Shown: positions 54,656 to 64,000 of the stretch, in pieces | Position numbering within the stretch: the first letter of the stretch is position 1 | How the letters are laid out: every line of letters begins with the position of its first letter | Origin: Achatina immaculata | Taxonomy: Eukaryota; Mollusca; Gastropoda; Stylommatophora; Achatinidae | Direction: 5' to 3' | DNA length: 64,000 nt | Assembly: GCA_009760885.1 (NCBI GenBank) | Contig: CM019703.1 | Coordinates: 9,149,959-9,213,958 of the forward strand | Made by a program: the position numbers and the translations under genes | Notes under the pieces: generated by a model | The model's database searches: none | What the model was told of the DNA's origin: nothing | What the model saw: only the letters and a program-made list of their open reading frames with translations

Positions 54656-55490
54656 TCGCTGAAGTTTGGTGTGTGATAAGTCGTGATATATAAATATGTA
54701 GCTGACAAACCTTTTCATCTTGAAATAACAATTGCTGAGGGCGAATGTGCAGTAAACAAGCTGAATGAGACAGTCACGACCAAGACCCTATTTTATCTCA
54801 CAGTGACGCCTGCCTGGAAACAGGTTAGTAATATCTAGCCAAATGAAAAAAAAAAAATTGAAATGGGAAGCAAAAATATTCTAACACGAAGTCAGATGTG
54901 CCGGACTGAAAGGAGAATAACGGCAGCACAGTGCAACAAACTCCATTTTGAGGCCAGATTATCGAAGCTTCCAAAACGCCAAGAACGATAACCATTCTGT
55001 AAGTGAAGAACAGCATAGACGAATGTAACACGGATACTGTTTGATTATTTAAAAAAATTTAGGCTTAAACAATTCAGTCCGAAAGATTAGGAGAAAAATT
55101 ATGCCTGTCCCGACCTCGTGATGTACCCCTGCTTTTTGCTGTCCTTCAGGTGAGCCTGTCGACTTTTCAAGCCTGCAAGCGAAAGCTTCACTGACGCAGT
55201 TTAAATATAGGCTCTTGCACATTTCATAACCAGAGACCCTCCTTGGTTGAAATCAGCCCTCCAGATCTTAAGTCTTGGCCATTGCTGAACATTGAGCGAA
55301 ATTTCATTTCAGGGTTAATCAAATCGTTGCTGCATTTTTCTTTTCTCCATGCCCGTGTTTTATACAAAGTCCATCCGGCGATTTCCAGATAGGTCATGGT
55401 GTACATAACGACCATTTTCCCCAGAAACCGGTTCCTGTAATCTTATTTATGGGAAATACTCCTCTTTATTTAATAATAACCTATTTTCGA
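54656..55490. other. unassigned interval
   Basis: A weak R-like scrap near 54775-54820 (cgaccaagaccctattttatc). Nothing else recognised. Confidence 0.4.
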
Positions 55491-55697
55491 CTTCTTCATT
55501 ATCATCATCATCATCATCATCTGCATTCAAAATAGGAAATCGGGTTGCATCCATCACTCCTACTGTCAGCAGGAGACCTTCGTAGGAGCCCCAGCACTTC
55601 TTCTCTGTCCTTCTCTCTTGGAGCCATACCTGGGCTCTGATGTCTCTGTACATGATGCAGGTCTGTAGTATGTGTTCAGGAGTTCGGGGTGGGTGGA
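55491..55697 (-). mobile_element. LINE-I C-terminal fragment with (GAT)n tail
   Basis: Minus strand: HPPRTPEHILQTCIMYRDIRAQVW ... KKCWGSYEGLLLTVGVMDATRF, a pattern found at the C-terminus of I/Jockey-type LINE polyproteins (T-x-E-H-x-L-x-x-C ... W-G ... L). It then runs into a (GAT)n tail (poly-Asp) at 55496-55521. Only ~200 bp remain. Confidence 0.65.
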
Positions 55698-57882
55698 GCT
55701 CTATTTTTACAAATCAAAACTTCAACAGAAAATTGCAAATGGAGTATTGATTGGCGAAATCGACTATGAACAGTTAACAGACAATAACAAAGTCAGAACA
55801 CCTCACTTTACAATGTAAGCTTTTGACTGAAATGATAAACTTAAAATATTATTAAAAATTTAATGATAACGAAGTCATATTTCAGTCAAATTCATTAGCC
55901 CACAGCAGCAAAAATATTATCTTCATAATCGCAATTTGCGATTCGGACAACTGCCGTAGAGAACCCATATGCAAGACACAGACGGAATGCAGGGAGACGC
56001 ACCAGAACGCAGCACACTGCACCAAAATGCACCACAACGCAAGCACACTGCACCACAGTGCACCAAACAGCGCCATTCATCTCAAAGCTCACAAACATGC
56101 TCTCTGCAAAAGGGCACATCAAAACTGTTGCAATTAACGAATAATTCTCGAAGGAGTAATTACATGTACTACATGAGCATGTTCGGAATTCAAGCAATTT
56201 AAATTAACAGGTTTTTATAGAAATAAATGCCGATTAATCGCTGCCCTTCTGCACCATCTTGTATTGCAGAATACCATACATGGTCATAAAAAATCGTATG
56301 CCACTTTGGACAATAATAGTTTTACAACCAAAAGCAGATTTCCAACTACACGAAACATATAAAAAAAAGTGGCCCATGTTAGTGAAAAAACACAAGCAAA
56401 AGAAAATGAAATATTTGTTTTCTGTTAAAGTGACTTAAAATCCAGGACATAAGTCAGTAATACAGCAAAGTATTTACATATTTATATACATATACAAGTT
56501 CATATCTAGAAAAAAAAACACATCATTGAAATCAAATTCTGGCCAAAATGATTTACCATAGATACTCATTTCTAAATTCCCGTACACTGTATAACAGAAA
56601 ATATATATAACAGATTGGGAATTTCTTTACTCTTGGGGTCAAGAATAAATGTAAATACAAATAAACTAAATTTGCTGCAATGAGACTTGAAGACGAAGAT
56701 TTCGGCGATGCAGCACTTCTCTGTGTGTGCAATTTAACGCAAAAATAATGCACAATGAGATTTCGTTACACCTTACTTAAGGGGAAATCATGACCAACTC
56801 TTCTACGATCAGAGAACATGAAAATGAAATAACATAAAAAATAATACACGCAAATATAACATTCATCCTGAATAGTTTAATTACATAATTATAACAAAAG
56901 AAAATTAACATAACCTTTTCCTCAGACAATATTTATCAGAGTATTTATGACTTTTCGGCACAGATTTAGTCTATTCTATTTTGCAGTTGTCAAATTAGAG
57001 ATCATCTATACTTGAAATTTTCTTTTTCTTTGTTTTATGAATTTTCCTTTACTTATGTTCCACATTCTCTGTTCTTTCTTTAGTTGCTCGCGTCTGAAAA
57101 AAAAGTAACAGCTGAAATCATACACTACTGTTAGCGAACTGGCGAACTTTTATGAACTTCTTAAAAATATTTACTCTTTTCTCTAGCTTTTATCCAGCAT
57201 GTGTTGTTTCTATTCTTCTTGTATTTGTTGCTTCTTTTACTTCTAGTTTAGTGGTTTGTTTGTTTGTTTGTTTTTCTTTAATTTTTAACCTGCAAACAAT
57301 AGGAACGACACACAAACATTTCTTGTTATCAAACATGTTTATTTCTTCCATTAATTTCATGATATTTCAACAAATATCACGAAATGAACACGTAGTCGAA
57401 AATCGGAGCTTTCGCAATGGTAATGATTCAAATAAAAGTGCGCTCTGTTGCATAAATTCCCAACTTCACGCTCCATGAAAATAATACACATATAATTTTT
57501 AATACCGTCATTCACACAGTACTTGCAGCCATTTTTGATTCTGTTTTTATTTACATACCACTCTTCACTCCCCGACCCACCTATACCCATGACACTTGAC
57601 ATGGTTGGTAACAAAAGAAAAAAAAAGTTAATATATGTGCGGTTTTTTTACGCCATACTTCATGGGCTTGAGTAATTGTGAAATATCATAGCCATGAACC
57701 AACCACAATACAGTCCTGGCGAATATATATGAAATGATGGCGTATAATGGTTGAAGTTGTAACATATTTGTTCATGTATGTATATGAGATTGTTACATAA
57801 AGAGAAAACGTTGTTCATTTCCAGAAACATCTTTCTCTCTCTCTCTCTCTCTTCTCTCTCTCTTTCTCTATCTTCTTTCTAA
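55698..57882. other. AT-rich interval poor in mobile elements
   Basis: No transposon, satellite or coding signature recognised over ~2.2 kb, apart from a (CACTGCACCA)-like run near 56010-56060. A (CT)n tract at 57833-57870 closes it. Confidence 0.45.
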
Positions 57883-58610
57883 GATAAAGGTATTTCTATC
57901 ATGGCCGAGACACATACATGATGTGGGGTTAGGGCCCAAATTTTTCTTGAATTATCTACACACACTGGAGCAATGGTTCTGAGCGCCACCCTAAACCAGC
58001 AACGGTACGTGACCCCGCGACTCAAATCAGCAATGGTACGTGACCCCGCGACTCAAATCAGCAATGGTACGTGACACGCGACTTTAAAACAGCAATGGTA
58101 CGTGCTTCTAAACCTACATAGTACGTTACCCGCGACCATAGATCTGCAACGGTAGGTGATCCAAGACCCTAGATCAGAAATGGTAGACGACCCAGGACGC
58201 ATTAAAAGAGATGCTTAAAATCTGAACACAAATTAACTGTGCCTTACCACTTCTGTCCCTTTTAACACCACAAAAATTTGCTAGGGACCATGAAAAATTA
58301 TATGAGTAGATGTATAATATACTGTATATTTGTCATAATACCTTCTCGCGACCCTACCTCAAAACCCTCACGACCGTACATCAAACCCCAACTCGATCCT
58401 AACTTTATTCACGACCTGGTGTTAGGAACCACTGCAGTAGAGGATAAGGTCGCCATCAAGGCCTTAATTTCACATTTGCAAGAGTCATGTACCTATTTTG
58501 AAACGTGAGATGACTAGGTGGGAAGGGAAAGAGTGTATCTCCGATCGGATTCTAACCACCAACCCTAACATGAGAGATGAGTGCACTAACTATTTTCTCC
58601 CACTGAAGTA
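57883..58610 (-). mobile_element. SINE-1 copy split by a hAT MITE
   Basis: The SINE-1 tail end (57883-57962: aaaggtatttctatcatgg, gatgtggggttagggccc) and the head part (58443-58610: tcggattctaaccaccaac, gagtgcactaac) lie on either side of the hAT-like insertion 57971-58434. Diverged. Confidence 0.65.
57971..58434. mobile_element. hAT-like MITE with internal tandem array
   Basis: 464 bp with inverted ends CAATGGTTCT and, reversed, CAGTGGTTCC. Flanking octamers cactggag (57963-57970) and cagtagag (58435-58442) match 6 of 8. The first half contains about five ~32-bp units (agcaatggtacgtgacc). No transposase frame. Confidence 0.7.
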
Positions 58611-58755
58611 ACCTCCTCTCTAAGTGATCTACCACTGCTCAGTTCTTTTAAGAGCAATGTTTCCTTTCTCCACGCTAGTTTACTAGCTGTTCTGTTCTGC
58701 TGTTTTATCTCTGTCAAAACTGACCTTCTCTGTTTCTCTCTCAGCGCTTAAGAAT

Positions 58756-58805
<50 letters not shown>

Positions 58806-59389
58806 CTCTTAAAACTTCTCTATCAGAAGACACTGTTATGTAAGATTTCACTTGAAATTACACTGGAGTTTCAAAGAGCAGTTTATTTGTCTTGTCTTTC
58901 TCATTTAAAGCAAAATACAAAACAAAACCAAAAAAAAAATGATGACAAGTACTCTTAACCTTAGAAAATCATTTTTAAAAAAATTGCAGAATTTTGTATG
59001 TACAGTGTACGTCTGATATGTAATACATTTGGTTTATGGTGACAAAAGTCACAAACTCGCATAAGTAGTACGCACACGCACAAGAATACAAAGACGGTTA
59101 GGTCTGACTTCAAACAGGCTCAAGTTGTCGGCTTCACAACATAGAAAATCAGCAATGGATGACATTCAAGCTTCTGCTGTAAGAGGCCTCAGCAATGGAT
59201 GACATTCAAGCTTCTGTTGTAGGAGACCTCAAGATCTTATGCTTTTGAATGTGATAAAGTGTCTTGAATATCATCATACTGGCGTTTTACTTACTTGAGT
59301 AATTAAACTAGTTCTTATTCTTGAGAGCATTAGTTCTTGACGAAGTTTCACTCTAACTACAGGAGGAACTTTACGCATACCATCATTAC
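58611..59389. other. unassigned interval with (TA)n and a short duplication
   Basis: (TA)n at 58754-58803. A 46-bp unit (agcaatggatgacattcaag ...) is duplicated at 59148-59235. No gene. Confidence 0.55.
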
Positions 59390-60012
59390 TAATAAACGCA
59401 AAATTTATCCAAAATTAAACACAAGCTAAATACAGGACACCAAACGGCACGGAGACAAACTGAACGCAGGTTCATCCAAGATTAAACACAATCTAAATAC
59501 AGGACATAACACGGCACGGAGACGAACTGAAGGCAGGCTCATCCAAGATTAAACACAAGCTAAATACAGGACACCAAACGGCACGGAGACACACTGAACG
59601 CAGGCTCATCCAAGATTAAACACAAACTAAATACAGGACACCAAACGGCACGGGAGACAAACTGAAGGCAGGCTCATCCACGATTAAACACAAACTAAAT
59701 ACAGGACATAACACGGCACGGAGACAAACTGAAGGCAGGCTCATCCACAATTAAACACAAGCTAAATACAGGACACCAAACGACACGGAGACAAACTGAA
59801 CGCAGGCTCATCCACGATTAAACACAAACTAAATACAGGACATAACACGGCACGGAGACAAACTGAAGGCAGGCTCATCCACGATTAAACACAAACTAAA
59901 TACAGGACATAACACGGCACGGAGACAAACTGAACGCAGGCTCATCCACGATTAAACACAAACTAAGTACAGGACACCAAACGGCATGGAGACAAACTGA
60001 AGACAGAAATTA
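59390..60012. repeat. ~70-bp satellite, 9 copies
   Basis: Tandem ~70-bp units (ctcatccacgattaaacaca ... ggcacggagacaaactgaa). Two variants alternate irregularly: one reads ggacaccaaacgg, the other ggacataacacgg. Copies are >90% alike by eye. Confidence 0.95.
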
Positions 60013-60737
60013 ACCAATGACTGTTACGACAAACTCTGTCTTAGTCTATAACTCAGAACCACTGTAGTTCTTTACCGTTTAAAAATATTTCTATTCTATT
60101 TCTTGGTTACCATATTCATTCAATCTCATTTCTATTTTCCCCCCTCACGACATTTCCATTGTATTTCAAGTTTTCAATCTCTTCGTGAATTTTAACCTTC
60201 CTGTCATATCAGTAGTGGTAAAAACAAGTAATCAAGTTAAGCAAAATCTGTTACAAAATCCTAACTGTAACCGAAAGGGTAAACCAGCAAATGAAACAAA
60301 ACAGCAAACAATAATCATGCATCAGAATTTACAGAACGACGTACATTGTTACACATTAATGCAGAATCAGATTCAAGACATTTTTTGTTTTAATTTGAGA
60401 AAACAAAAATGAAAACATGGTTCTTCCACTGACGAAGACTTTCTAAATACAAAAAATCTACTTGCAGTCAATAGTTCATTAAATTCTCTCACGAGACTTC
60501 AGGATTCGTGTAACCATTTCTTACAATGTATGAACGTCCTCTCTGAAACAAATCATCAAGATTTTGTAGAAACACCTCTTCCGTCCATCAAGTCACCAAG
60601 AGGGGTAAGATTCTAGAAAAGCGAACAGAAAAATCCTGACAGAATCAACTCATGACTCCCGACTCTCTTGAGAACAATCCTTGGCGTCGGCAGGTCATGG
60701 AGTTGAAGACAACAGGGCCCAACTGGCCCCCACGTTC
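60013..60737. other. unassigned interval
   Basis: No mobile element recognised. If the candidate exon at 60738-60865 is real, this would be its 3' UTR on minus. Confidence 0.35.
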
Positions 60738-60865
60738 CTAAACATCAGCTGGGGGTAGGATGGAGTGGTAAGAAAACTTGATAGGACTGGTCGTTGATGG
60801 AGTAAGATGTGGGCTGACAAAGGATTCGAATATATCTCTTCTGGAGACAGATCTCTCCGCTGGAT
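60738..60865 (-). CDS. candidate terminal exon of an unknown host gene
   Basis: On minus, a long pyrimidine tract ending in ctttgtctacag gives a good splice-acceptor context at 60866-60867. After it, in phase +2, runs a 41-codon frame (SRRDIFESFVSPHLTPS ... HSILPPADV) to a TAG at 60738-60740. The other two frames are also open for 38-54 codons, so this frame choice is uncertain. I do not recognise the protein. It is the only segment in the window that looks like a spliced host exon, and it borders a mobile-element-poor stretch. Confidence 0.3.
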
Positions 60866-60929
60866 CTGTAGACAAAGAAAAAAAAAGCATCAACGGGAAG
60901 TAAATGTAAGCTCAATTACGATATCAGTA

Positions 60930-61105
60930 CTCAAAATGTATGAACTAGGGAAAAAAGTAGGAACAGCTTTATTACTTAACGAGTACACACGTGTGACGTT
61001 TCGGCGTGAGCCTTAATCATGCAAAAATATACAGGACCAAAAAAAAATAGAGAGAGAGAGAGAGAGAGAGAAGATAAAGTATAAATTCACATGAATGCTG
61101 TATTT
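60930..61105 (-). mobile_element. PLE terminal repeat, copy 4 (best)
   Basis: Minus strand: aatttatactttatc, ttggtcctgtatatttttgc, core 60995-61020, then gtgtactcgttaagtaataa and agctgttcctac. A (GA)n run at 61048-61073 is embedded. It lies ~600 bp downstream (on minus) of the Penelope-like coding region, as expected for a terminal repeat. Confidence 0.7.
60995..61020 (-). ncRNA. hammerhead-like core, copy 4 (best)
   Basis: Minus strand: ATGATTA, AGGC-TCAC-GCC (stem II with a 4-base loop), GAAACGTC. Apart from A3/T8 instead of C3/G8, all core positions match: T4 G5 A6 T7 A9, G12 A13 A14, and GTC before the expected cleavage site. The palindromic ACGT could form stem III only between two copies. 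The 1.1-2.1 pair is A/C here, a mismatch. Candidate only. Confidence 0.42.
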
Positions 61106-61355
61106 TTAAAAAAAATCAAATAAAATGAATAGAGCACTTAGCTGTAACTCGTGAGAATATGTGGCTTGTCCGACGCTCTGTGTCAGAAATGCGCATAGTG
61201 GAGTGTAGAGAGTATTTAAATGGAGACTTGTGATGTGTGATAGGTGGGTCTTAACTGAGGGTGGTAGGTGGGGAAACCGTGGAGGGGAGAGAGAATGATA
61301 CAGTGGTAATCCAGCCGGGAGAATGTGAAATATGTGATTATAGTTAGGGTAGAAC

Positions 61356-61555
61356 ACAACAAGTGGAACACAACAGGCCAAAGAAAAAGAAGTAGACCGC
61401 GTGAAACTCTGAAGAAGACATTGATAAGAGAGGCCAAATTAACAGGCATATAATCCCTTGATGAGGTTGAAAGACTCGGCGAAGACAGGAAAACTTGGTG
61501 AACTATTTTGTGAGCCCTATGTGACGTTTAACGGCACGGGAAGGGTATAAGACAA
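61356..61555 (+). mobile_element. LINE-A 3' fragment inserted in PLE 3' region
   Basis: Matches the end of LINE-A: aagtggaacacaacaggcca, gaaaaagaagtagaccgcg and gtttaacggcacggg, with a TAAGACAAGATG tail. ~200 bp, opposite in strand to the PLE around it. Confidence 0.85.
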
Positions 61556-61706
61556 GATGTAACATAAGAGGGATTGTAATGTGATGCTGCGATGAGGTTC
61601 TTAACTATGTGTAACAACTGATAAGGGAGTGGAACTTAGTGGGGAGGGATCGTGGAAGAGGAGAATGTGAGGTGTAGCTGAATAAGGAGTTCAAACCATG
61701 TGGTTT

Positions 61707-62231
61707 CTACGTCCCATATTCCTGAATGTAGCAGTTCTCAAGGGCTAGGCGACTTCTGTCATCTGCGTGATATTGTTTGATGTCTGTTACCAGAACGTCA
61801 GATTTGCCCCTGTGGTTGGGGCCATTGAAATGATTAGGGACTGGTTTCGAAGCATGCTGGGTGATATCGTACATATTTTTCTGCATGCGGTCTCCTAATC
61901 TGAGGACAGTTTCACCAATGTAAGTTATCCTGCATCTTTTGCATACAATGACACATATCACATTGCGGAACTCCCATGTGAATCCCTCATGGAGAGTGAG
62001 GATAGTTTTGGGAAAGGTGATCGTTTTCGTTTCCCAGACTACAGGGCAGGTAACACAGTGGGGGCGGTTACATTTTCTAGTGCCAACACATTCAAGGTTT
62101 CTCTTCAAGTGGTTATGGACGAGAATGTCCTTAAGATTTGGTCCCCGTTTGTATGCTAAAAAGGGTGGATCAGAGAAAATGTTGCGAGTGTCGGGGTCGA
62201 GTCGGATTATTGGCAGATGACAATAAAGAAT
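61707..62231 (-). pseudogene. Penelope-like element C-terminus with GIY-YIG endonuclease
   Basis: An open frame of about 175 codons from 62231 to 61707. It starts inside the RT C-terminal region (IRLDPDTRNIF, FLAYKRGPNLKDIL), passes a Cys/His-rich CNRPHCVTC segment and ends in a GIY-YIG nuclease: NVICVIVCKRCRITYIGET, then LRLGDR, NHFNGPNH and a final ENCYIQEYGT. This order is characteristic of endonuclease-bearing Penelope-like elements. The GIY/YIG pair appears as ICVI...TYIG with the downstream Arg kept (LRLGDR). The RT core is missing upstream of a TAA at 62232-62234, so the copy is 5'-truncated, but the remaining frame is intact. Confidence 0.88.
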
Positions 62232-62342
62232 TTAACCATCTGATCAAGCGGGTGAAAAGGAAGTACTAATTTAACTCTGTCAAGTAGGGTAACATGTTTT
62301 TTTATATGTTATCTTTTCCGTATTTTTTTTAAATTTCCTCTA

Positions 62343-62755
62343 CTGGAGGTGAAGACGGTGTCCTATTAGGCAATCAGGGACCCATAGCTGATATGCCAGC
62401 GTCAGGGTTAGCGAACCATAGCTGATATGCCAGCGTCAGGGTTAGCGAACCATAGCTGATATGCCAGCGTCAGGGTTAGCGAACCATAGCTGACCAAAAC
62501 CGTGTCTCACCTCTCTCCGCTGGTACCCCTAGTACCAGGCCTAACCTGGCTAACCGGGCAGGGATCGCCATAGTCCCAATGGTTGTGGAGTCTGCTAAAG
62601 AAGCACTGCACACCCACTGTTTTTTATTTATACTTTGAGACTGAAAAAATAGCTGCCATAACCCGCTCCCTCGCCGATACGATGCTGTAGACCAACATCT
62701 CCACAGCATCGGCTGCAAAGAACACCAGCTCATAGTTACAGGGAGATGACAAGAT
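62343..62755 (-). mobile_element. R element with internal triplication
   Basis: A full-width R: ggaggtgaagacgg at one end, cagttacaggga-like atagttacagggagatgac plus aag at the other (tail side). A ~34-bp block (gatatgccagcgtcaggg ... catagct) is repeated three times at 62389-62495, whereas other full copies have one. Confidence 0.9.
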
Positions 62756-62827
62756 TTTCCCTGCTAAATATGATACGAAGCACGTTAGCAGAGTATGCGT
62801 TCTTTCATTCTTTATGTAAGTAAGATG

Positions 62828-62882
62828 ATGCACCACCACCACCACCACAACCACCACCACCACCACCATTATCATCATCAAA
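62828..62882. repeat. (CCA)n / (ATC)n microsatellite
   Basis: Trinucleotide run, mainly ACC, ending in ATC. Confidence 0.92.
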
Positions 62883-62984
62883 TGTCGCAAGGGAATCTTA
62901 ACCATATTATTAATTCTCATCTTATTTTATTACGCTTCGGTAACTCTCGGTTTTTTTTTTTGCTTTAAACTTTCCACTGACTGT

Positions 62985-63155
62985 CACATGTCCACCAGCT
63001 TATTCATTCTTTGGAAGAAGCTTTCTGGTCGTTCCAAAATCCAGGTCTGCGCTGCCTCCTTAACCCGATCGTAAGATGCGAACCTGCGACCACGTAGAGC
63101 CTGTTTGTGTGGCCCGAAGACGCGATAATCACGTGACACCAGATCAGGGCCCTAA
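62985..63155 (-). mobile_element. mariner relic 4 (transposase C-terminus)
   Basis: Minus frame: GPDLVSRDYRVFGPHKQALRG (third catalytic Asp kept), RRFASYDRVKEAAQTW and FFQRMNKLVDM before a stop, the C-terminal end of a mariner transposase. No inverted repeats identified. It lies beside the 21-bp array. Confidence 0.78.
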
Positions 63156-63204
63156 AGAAGATGAGGAAGACGTTCACACGGCAGAAGTTTCACCGTTGAT
63201 GTGG

Positions 63205-63535
63205 GCTTATGTGCGACTGCTCATGGCCGATCAGATCAAGCTGATGGCCAACCAGATCAAGTTGATGGCCGACCAGATTATGCCGATGGCCGACCAAAGA
63301 CCAAATAATGCTGATGGCCGACAAGATTGTGCTGATGGCCGACCAGATCAAGCTGATGGCCGACCAAATAATGCCGATGGCCGACCAGATCATGCTGATG
63401 ACCGACCAGAGACCAGATAATGCTGATGGCCGACAAGATTGTGCTGATGGCCGACTAGATCAAGCTGATGGCCGACCAGAGACCAGATAATTCTGATGGC
63501 TGACCAGATAATGCCGATGGCCGACCAGATCAAGC
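63205..63535. repeat. 21-bp array, ~15 copies
   Basis: Units of gatggccgaccagatcaagct with variants (aataatgcc, aagattgtg) and occasional partial units. All frames are open because 21 is a multiple of three; not a gene. Confidence 0.95.
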
Positions 63536-63862
63536 TTAGTCGGTTACACTTGTTCTTCCCCGCTTTAGAACATTTCTACCCATTCATAAACGTTTTTCTT
63601 TGAATCATGCTGTTTCCACTTTCGTACTGAGCCAGCACTCTACGTCGAACTTCAGAAAGTTTCTCACTCCTCAGTTATCATGCTAGGAATTTTAAAAACC
63701 GGCACAACTTGTATCTGTCTTTCAGCTTGCGTGAAGTACTTTCTGAAATACCGGTTTTCTCAAGAAAACATTCGGTCACTTTACACACATCAGCGAAAAT
63801 TAAATTGAAATATTTATTCTTACCTTATCTGCGGCTAGATTTATTCTTTACTAAATCCTCAC
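63536..63862. other. possible transposase N-terminal remnant
   Basis: On minus, around 63580-63660, a KLSEVRRRVLAQYESGNSM stretch could be the helix-turn-helix of a DNA transposase, but it is short and unsupported. Otherwise nothing recognised. Confidence 0.3.
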
Positions 63863-63865
63863 ACG

Positions 63866-64000
63866 GAGACGTGGTTAGCTGAGTGGTTAGGTGCTCGGTC
63901 TACTAATCCGGTGTTACCGGGTTCAGTCCCAGCAGTGGGATTTTTTTCTGGTATACACCAAAAAAAAAAAAGGCCCCGGGGTTGACCCAATCTCTAAAAA
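63866..64000 (+). mobile_element. SINE with tRNA-like head, cut by window end
   Basis: Head: gtggttagctgagtggttag ... ccgggttcagtccc, then an A-run and a ggggttgaccca block like SINE-3. Its 3' part lies beyond the window. Confidence 0.75.

Noticed and set aside
59390..60012. CRISPR array
   Set aside because: Adjacent units repeat fully with no unique spacers, and the context is animal nuclear DNA.
63076..63490. Asp/Ala/Met repeat protein or antifreeze-like gene
   Set aside because: A 21-bp tandem array keeps every frame open; no conserved start or flanking coding sequence.

Overview
This window looks like repeat-rich nuclear DNA from an animal, most likely a mollusc or another lophotrochozoan. 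The evidence is AT-rich DNA packed with microsatellites, several families of non-LTR retrotransposons (LINEs), tRNA-derived SINEs, mariner, pogo/Tigger-like and hAT-like DNA transposons, and a Penelope-like element (PLE). The species cannot be read from the sequence. I see no bacterial-style genes, no rRNA, no CRISPR array and no functional tRNA. Every protein-coding stretch I can recognise belongs to a mobile element. The one weak candidate for a host exon is at 60738-60865 (minus). The labels LINE-A to LINE-I, SINE-1 to SINE-4, R, X and Y are local names used only here.

Layout. 1-9.6 kb: LINE-A, LINE-B, LINE-C and LINE-H ends, one SINE-1, the first R copy, a Tigger-like MITE and a PLE terminal repeat. 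9.6-18 kb: SINE-2 and SINE-3, a 33-bp satellite split by R, a 61-64 bp minisatellite, LINE-D and LINE-E. 18.1-20.9 kb: the best-preserved autonomous element, a 5'-truncated RTE-type LINE (endonuclease plus reverse transcriptase) lying inside a 30-bp satellite with a 10-bp target-site duplication. 21-32 kb: X element, two PLE terminal repeats in opposite orientation, a second Tigger-like MITE, LINE 3' ends, a 218-codon LINE-B frame and a mariner relic. 33.2-35.6 kb: an old L2/CR1-like LINE-G split by a complete but dead mariner and by SINE-2. 35.8-46.3 kb: a Tigger-like element with R inside, a fold-back LINE-B, SINE-1 cut by R, a hAT MITE, SINE-3, two more mariner relics, and LINE-C with its reverse-transcriptase core. 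46.3-55.7 kb: RTE, LINE-A and LINE-I ends, X with internal tandem duplications, a 30-bp coding-compatible minisatellite and SINE-4. 55.7-60.9 kb is mobile-element-poor except for a SINE-1 split by a hAT MITE and a 70-bp satellite. 60.9-64 kb: PLE with a GIY-YIG domain and terminal repeat, R, a mariner C-terminus, a 21-bp array and a SINE head running off the end.

How the parts relate. Most LINE families end in their own short tandem tail: (GA)n, (GAAT)n or (GACT)n, (ACAAG)n, (GTAAA)n, (ATG)n. Many of the window's microsatellites therefore begin at LINE 3' ends. R ends in the same pentanucleotide as LINE-D, which suggests R is a SINE-like parasite of it. The most unusual signal is in the PLE terminal repeats. 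Four copies contain a hammerhead-ribozyme-like core in which the normally invariant C3 and G8 positions read A and T in every copy, a change that would keep the 3-8 base pair.
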